From Paenibacillus_E violae (GTDB taxonomy: Bacteria > Bacillota > Bacilli > Paenibacillales > NBRC-103111): a DNA stretch of 64,000 bases. How positions within the stretch are numbered: position 1 is the stretch's first letter; the number at the start of each line of letters is the position of its first letter. Positions 61,901 to 64,000 of this stretch are shown here, in pieces. The stretch lies in the NCBI RefSeq assembly GCF_032461945.1, contig NZ_JAWCUD010000003.1:434001-498000 (forward strand), given 5' to 3'. Under the pieces are notes generated by a model that saw nothing but the letters and a program-made list of their open reading frames with translations, was not told the DNA's origin and made no database searches. Position numbers and translations under genes: made by a program.

Positions 61901-64000
61901 GTCGAAGTGCTGCTTACCAAGGTCCAGCTTCCTTCGGTGCCGATTTCGTACCCATTCGCCACAGGCTTGCCGTTAAGCGTAAAGGTGTAATCATTACTCA
62001 AAGTCAGTTTAAGCGGCCGTACCGCTGAAACTTCGTAGCTTTTCCCATTTTCCACATTGGTTGCTGAACCGCTCGCATCGACGTATACCGTATACTTGGA
62101 AGTGGCCGTTTCTCTGCCGTCTCCATATTTGATATATAGTTTGTATTCTCCTGCGGCAGACGGAGCGTTGATTGACTTTACGTCGCCGGCAGCTTTTGTC
62201 ATCGTATTGCCTTCATTAAAAACAGTTGTGTTCGCAGGCGCGAGCCAAACTGTGTCTTGAGCTTTTAGCAGACCCCTGCGGTTCAGCTTTTCACCTTTAC
62301 CCATGATGACGTTGGAAGCCAGCTCAAACTCGGTATCGGCAATGAGGCTCCTTGGGATCATCTTCGTGTATTCGTTGGTAAGGCCTGAATTCAAAACGAT
62401 TTCGTTACCCTTAAGTGGCCAAATGCGGCTTGTGCTTTTGTAATTGTCATAAGTAGTCCTGGGGGCGCCATTCTGGTTGTTATCCCCGTCTACGTAACCT
62501 TGGACCATAATCATATCGCTTTTGCGCTTCCAGTTGTTAAACTCAATAAGACGGCTCTGCCCCACGGCATAAGAGAGCTTTGCCTGCACAACGTTGCCTA
62601 TCATCTTGATGAACGTGCTGCCTTCGTCGGGATGGAACCCGTTCATCCAGTTGTTGGAGTCCGTGGGTTTGTCAGTTGGATTCGGGTTAAGGAAGTTGTA
62701 GTTCATCTCGGTGAAATTCGTCCAGTTGTCAGAATTCCAGTTACTATTTTTGTTCGTGACGGGATCGTTTGTCAAAGGGGAGACGGTGTTGATGGTGTCC
62801 CATGTCCCTCCGCCTGGCAAATTACCCGGATCTCCCTGCCGTCCCAATGAGTAAATGGCTCCGGAGTCGTTAACTACCGTGCAAATTTGCTCTATCCGGT
62901 TATAGTTTATTTTGTTATTCCTGGAGGTCGTAGATATTGCTGGAGACCTTGCGATGCTCGTTTCATTCGTACCATGGTAAGGGCCGCCGGTCTTGTTGGT
63001 ACCTTGAGCGGTAAAGCCGAACCCATCATACTCGTCCCAACCCCAGCCGATGCTCATGGCGCCGTAAGTGGTGTCATAAATGTAGTTGTGCAGTACCTGC
63101 ATATTAGTTGTGTAGAAAGAAGCCAGTGCGTTAGCGCCCGGGAATCCGTAGCAGGTTCTGTACAAAAAGTTATTTGTAATATAAATATTCTCCGGCACGG
63201 CTTCCGTACCCGCCGTAAATTTTTCCTTATCAACGCCGGCCCAGTTCCTTATTGGCGTGCCAGAGACCGAAGCACTGGATTCATGCGTAATCGCCACATC
63301 GTTTTCATAGATATGCTGCGGATGTCCGATTACAATGCCGGAAGCGAGCGTATCTACGATATAGTTGCCCGAGATTTCGATATCCTTGGCATCGTTTTCT
63401 ACATGGATGCCATTAAATCCGGTAAGCCCGATCTCGCCGTTGAGCACTTTGATGTTCCTTGCTGCGTTGATCATTACCGCTGCCGGCGGTATGTCATACC
63501 CTCGGTAGAAAGTCTCATGCCAGTTTATGCTGCTGGGGAAGTAAACTTTGTTCACGATAGAGCCCTGAACGGACGCATAGCCGTGGGAACTGGTCGTTAC
63601 CGGACCGGATCCGTCGCTAAGTGTATATGTGCCCGTCAGTTCAGTCAGTTTGTAATCGGTATGGGCAAACTTCAGCCCGTTGAAGGTTATGTTTTTGACA
63701 CGTCCATCATCCGAGCCCGCAACAGGGTTCAACCGATCTCCTACAGGGATCCCTCTGATGTCGAGAACCGTCTCCAGCTTTGGAATGACCACTTCGGCGG
63801 TATTGATATCCTCGCCTTCAAGCGGGATGTAATAAAGCGTACTTTCCGCCTGGTCGAAATAGAAATCTCCGCGTTTGTTAAAGAACTCGAAAGCGTTGCG
63901 GATGACTTGATTGTTACCTGGATTGTATTGTGTGTTATTGCTCAAAGACTGTGAAATCGCCCCATACGGCATCTGGAACCGGAGCATGACACCGCCGGGC
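58963..64000 (-). CDS. Secreted multidomain protein: GH141-like beta-helix, LamG, CBM9, cohesin, dockerin (5' end missing)
   Basis: At least 1678 residues are in the window; the frame stays open to the right edge, so signal peptide and N terminus are missing. Order (numbered from the Met at 63987): right-handed beta-helix resembling GH141 (about 1-560; RVKNITFNGLKFAHTDY, GFNGIHVENDAKDIEISGNY), Ig-like modules (560-790), LamG-like domain (806-1049), FIVAR-like helices (1060-1125), CBM9-like module (1144-1319), BIG2-like (1320-1395), type-I-like cohesin (1408-1529), second FIVAR-like (1535-1605), and a dockerin with two calcium-loop repeats (DFNNDNKVSIGDLAIIASAYG and DLSGDGTIDIVDISILAREI) at the end. 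GH141 members include alpha-L-fucosidase and xylanase. No SLH domain is present. Confidence 0.85.
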   Translation of the reverse strand, partial: PGGVMLRFQMPYGAISQSLSNNTQYNPGNNQVIRNAFEFFNKRGDFYFDQAESTLYYIPLEGEDINTAEVVIPKLETVLDIRGIPVGDRLNPVAGSDDGRVKNITFNGLKFAHTDYKLTELTGTYTLSDGSGPVTTSSHGYASVQGSIVNKVYFPSSINWHETFYRGYDIPPAAVMINAARNIKVLNGEIGLTGFNGIHVENDAKDIEISGNYIVDTLASGIVIGHPQHIYENDVAITHESSASVSGTPIRNWAGVDKEKFTAGTEAVPENIYITNNFLYRTCYGFPGANALASFYTTNMQVLHNYIYDTTYGAMSIGWGWDEYDGFGFTAQGTNKTGGPYHGTNETSIARSPAISTTSRNNKINYNRIEQICTVVNDSGAIYSLGRQGDPGNLPGGGTWDTINTVSPLTNDPVTNKNSNWNSDNWTNFTEMNYNFLNPNPTDKPTDSNNWMNGFHPDEGSTFIKMIGNVVQAKLSYAVGQSRLIEFNNWKRKSDMIMVQGYVDGDNNQNGAPRTTYDNYKSTSRIWPLKGNEIVLNSGLTNEYTKMIPRSLIADTEFELASNVIMGKGEKLNRRGLLKAQDTVWLAPANTTVFNEGNTMTKAAGDVKSINAPSAAGEYKLYIKYGDGRETATSKYTVYVDASGSATNVENGKSYEVSAVRPLKLTLSNDYTFTLNGKPVANGYEIGTEGSWTLVSSTSTPAITINFTTTVSVANRLLPADVSVAPGGKVRFAYDLDDATKQIWISSSSDGNFVESDKETMASGNMIEITAPKLPGPYIIYVRSKEGDVLSLSHARVVVRDMTPVDIPRTGLDLWLKADEGVEQDSSGNVTGWTNMGSIPAKLVPANVPGSGGDNLGAPTGNPTLKNDGYDYVDFAAMSRPLKAAGFKNYNGSTQMTIYALVKPTTTANNSSDQNGLVYFGMNEAYQTWAANSGWSGINLGVGTNRVNIRFGNTDGSVSGGGQQITTTATNGLASVRAQLNGTNRAVFVNNNVIGTGTNAKALLGNSSDLGVGYTMAAATPYRFLGGVSQILIYNRVLTADEITKVETYFNDVKAGRGGPANPIVSAVDKTLLTALIEAANNKDSNIYTSNSWNTFASALNDAKTAASNGEIGQAVVDNAYYALRDAIKALQLVPSGVGTAVYGTPVLGGTELDPLWNTTATLPILKHLTMANGPTDGSGKVLWDNNNLYVLVRVKDPVLNSSSSNAHEKDSVEIFVDETNSKQTTYGTGMGQYRVNYLNEKSFNPGSISAGFESFAKVVDGGYYIETKIPFKASVPAANRVIGFDLQINDAKATGGRQDIIMWNDVTGQSYNNGSQWGVVTLLGEQKLTVAGADGATSITTKDGTLQMLAGVPVIWSVTAEDGSETNAAIISETGLLSAKKNGVVRVTAQAIGSSLKGSTLISISGQEGAVLSGPTTVDGGKTFDVDFSLAGSGKDVIALDTTFNYDSDKLEFVSMDSLQDNNFKLVGEVKSDGKIRTIAANIGNTDMANGLIRLKFKAIAKDNSQIASVRVTQLTVANGVGQEAEWAGATYAVQVNKLDKSGLLRLIAEAQSAHDAATEGAYPGQYPSGSKATLQAAINAAQVVASTEGVSQAEIEGAILSLNAALQSFNNSIIKAIDGDFNNDNKVSIGDLAIIASAYGKKKEDSDWNQYKALDLSGDGTIDIVDISILAREILN

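Noticed and set aside
62887..63954. A 355-codon plus-strand open frame
   Set aside because: It lies opposite the beta-helix domain of the large secreted protein, whose domains and codon use are clear; the antisense product has no recognisable fold.
1..64000. Mobile elements, integrases, tRNA or rRNA genes
   Set aside because: No transposase-like protein, terminal repeats or clover-leaf sequence was seen on either strand.

Overview
The window looks like a chromosomal carbohydrate-use region from a Paenibacillus-type Firmicute. This is inferred from the S-layer-homology cell-wall protein, the lipoprotein/LplB/YtcP-type sugar importers, the paired YesM-type histidine kinases and AraC-domain response regulators, strong AGGAGG ribosome-binding sites and perfect CcpA (cre) boxes. 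No rRNA, tRNA, phage, insertion sequence or CRISPR array was seen. Nearly all genes lie on the minus strand.

Layout, left to right. (1) 1-6.9 kb: a large S-layer-anchored protein with eight 80-residue FIVAR-like repeats, divergent from a two-gene operon of an ATP-grasp ligase-like protein and a serine hydrolase. (2) 6.9-17 kb: operon A, which runs oxidoreductase, binding protein, two permeases, phytanoyl-CoA-dioxygenase-like enzyme, sugar isomerase/epimerase-like protein, oxidoreductase. A divergent AraC regulator and a DUF3626 protein face it. (3) 17-27.4 kb: operon B, which runs binding protein, two permeases, histidine kinase, response regulator, GH43-like enzyme, DUF5060/DUF4038-type hydrolase. 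(4) 27.6-36.3 kb: importer C followed by a response regulator / kinase / response regulator trio. (5) 36.5-46.7 kb: operon D, with kinase and regulator, then binding protein, two MalF/MalG-like permeases, and two GH51 arabinofuranosidases flanking a small cysteine-rich protein. (6) 46.9-56.5 kb: operon E, with two permeases, binding protein, an unclassified (alpha/alpha)-barrel-like hydrolase candidate, an AraC regulator and a GH95 enzyme. (7) 56.6-58.8 kb: a TetR-controlled four-gene operon. (8) 59-64 kb: a secreted multidomain protein with beta-helix, LamG, CBM9, cohesin and dockerin modules, cut by the window edge.

How it fits together: five importers supply membrane and binding components but no ATPase is encoded here, so a shared MsmX/MsmK-type ATPase elsewhere is inferred. 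The GH51, GH43, GH95, DUF4038-type and GH141-like enzymes point to arabinose-, fucose- or L-galactose-containing plant polysaccharide such as pectin side chains. The main new observation is regulatory. The promoters of operons A, C, D and E each carry a different sequence repeated directly at 20-22 bp, placed against the -35 box. This is the expected geometry for AraC-family activators. Cre or near-cre boxes sit close by at C and E.

Start codons were adjusted by ribosome-binding-site position where a longer open frame existed. All family assignments come from reading the protein sequences by eye, without database searches.
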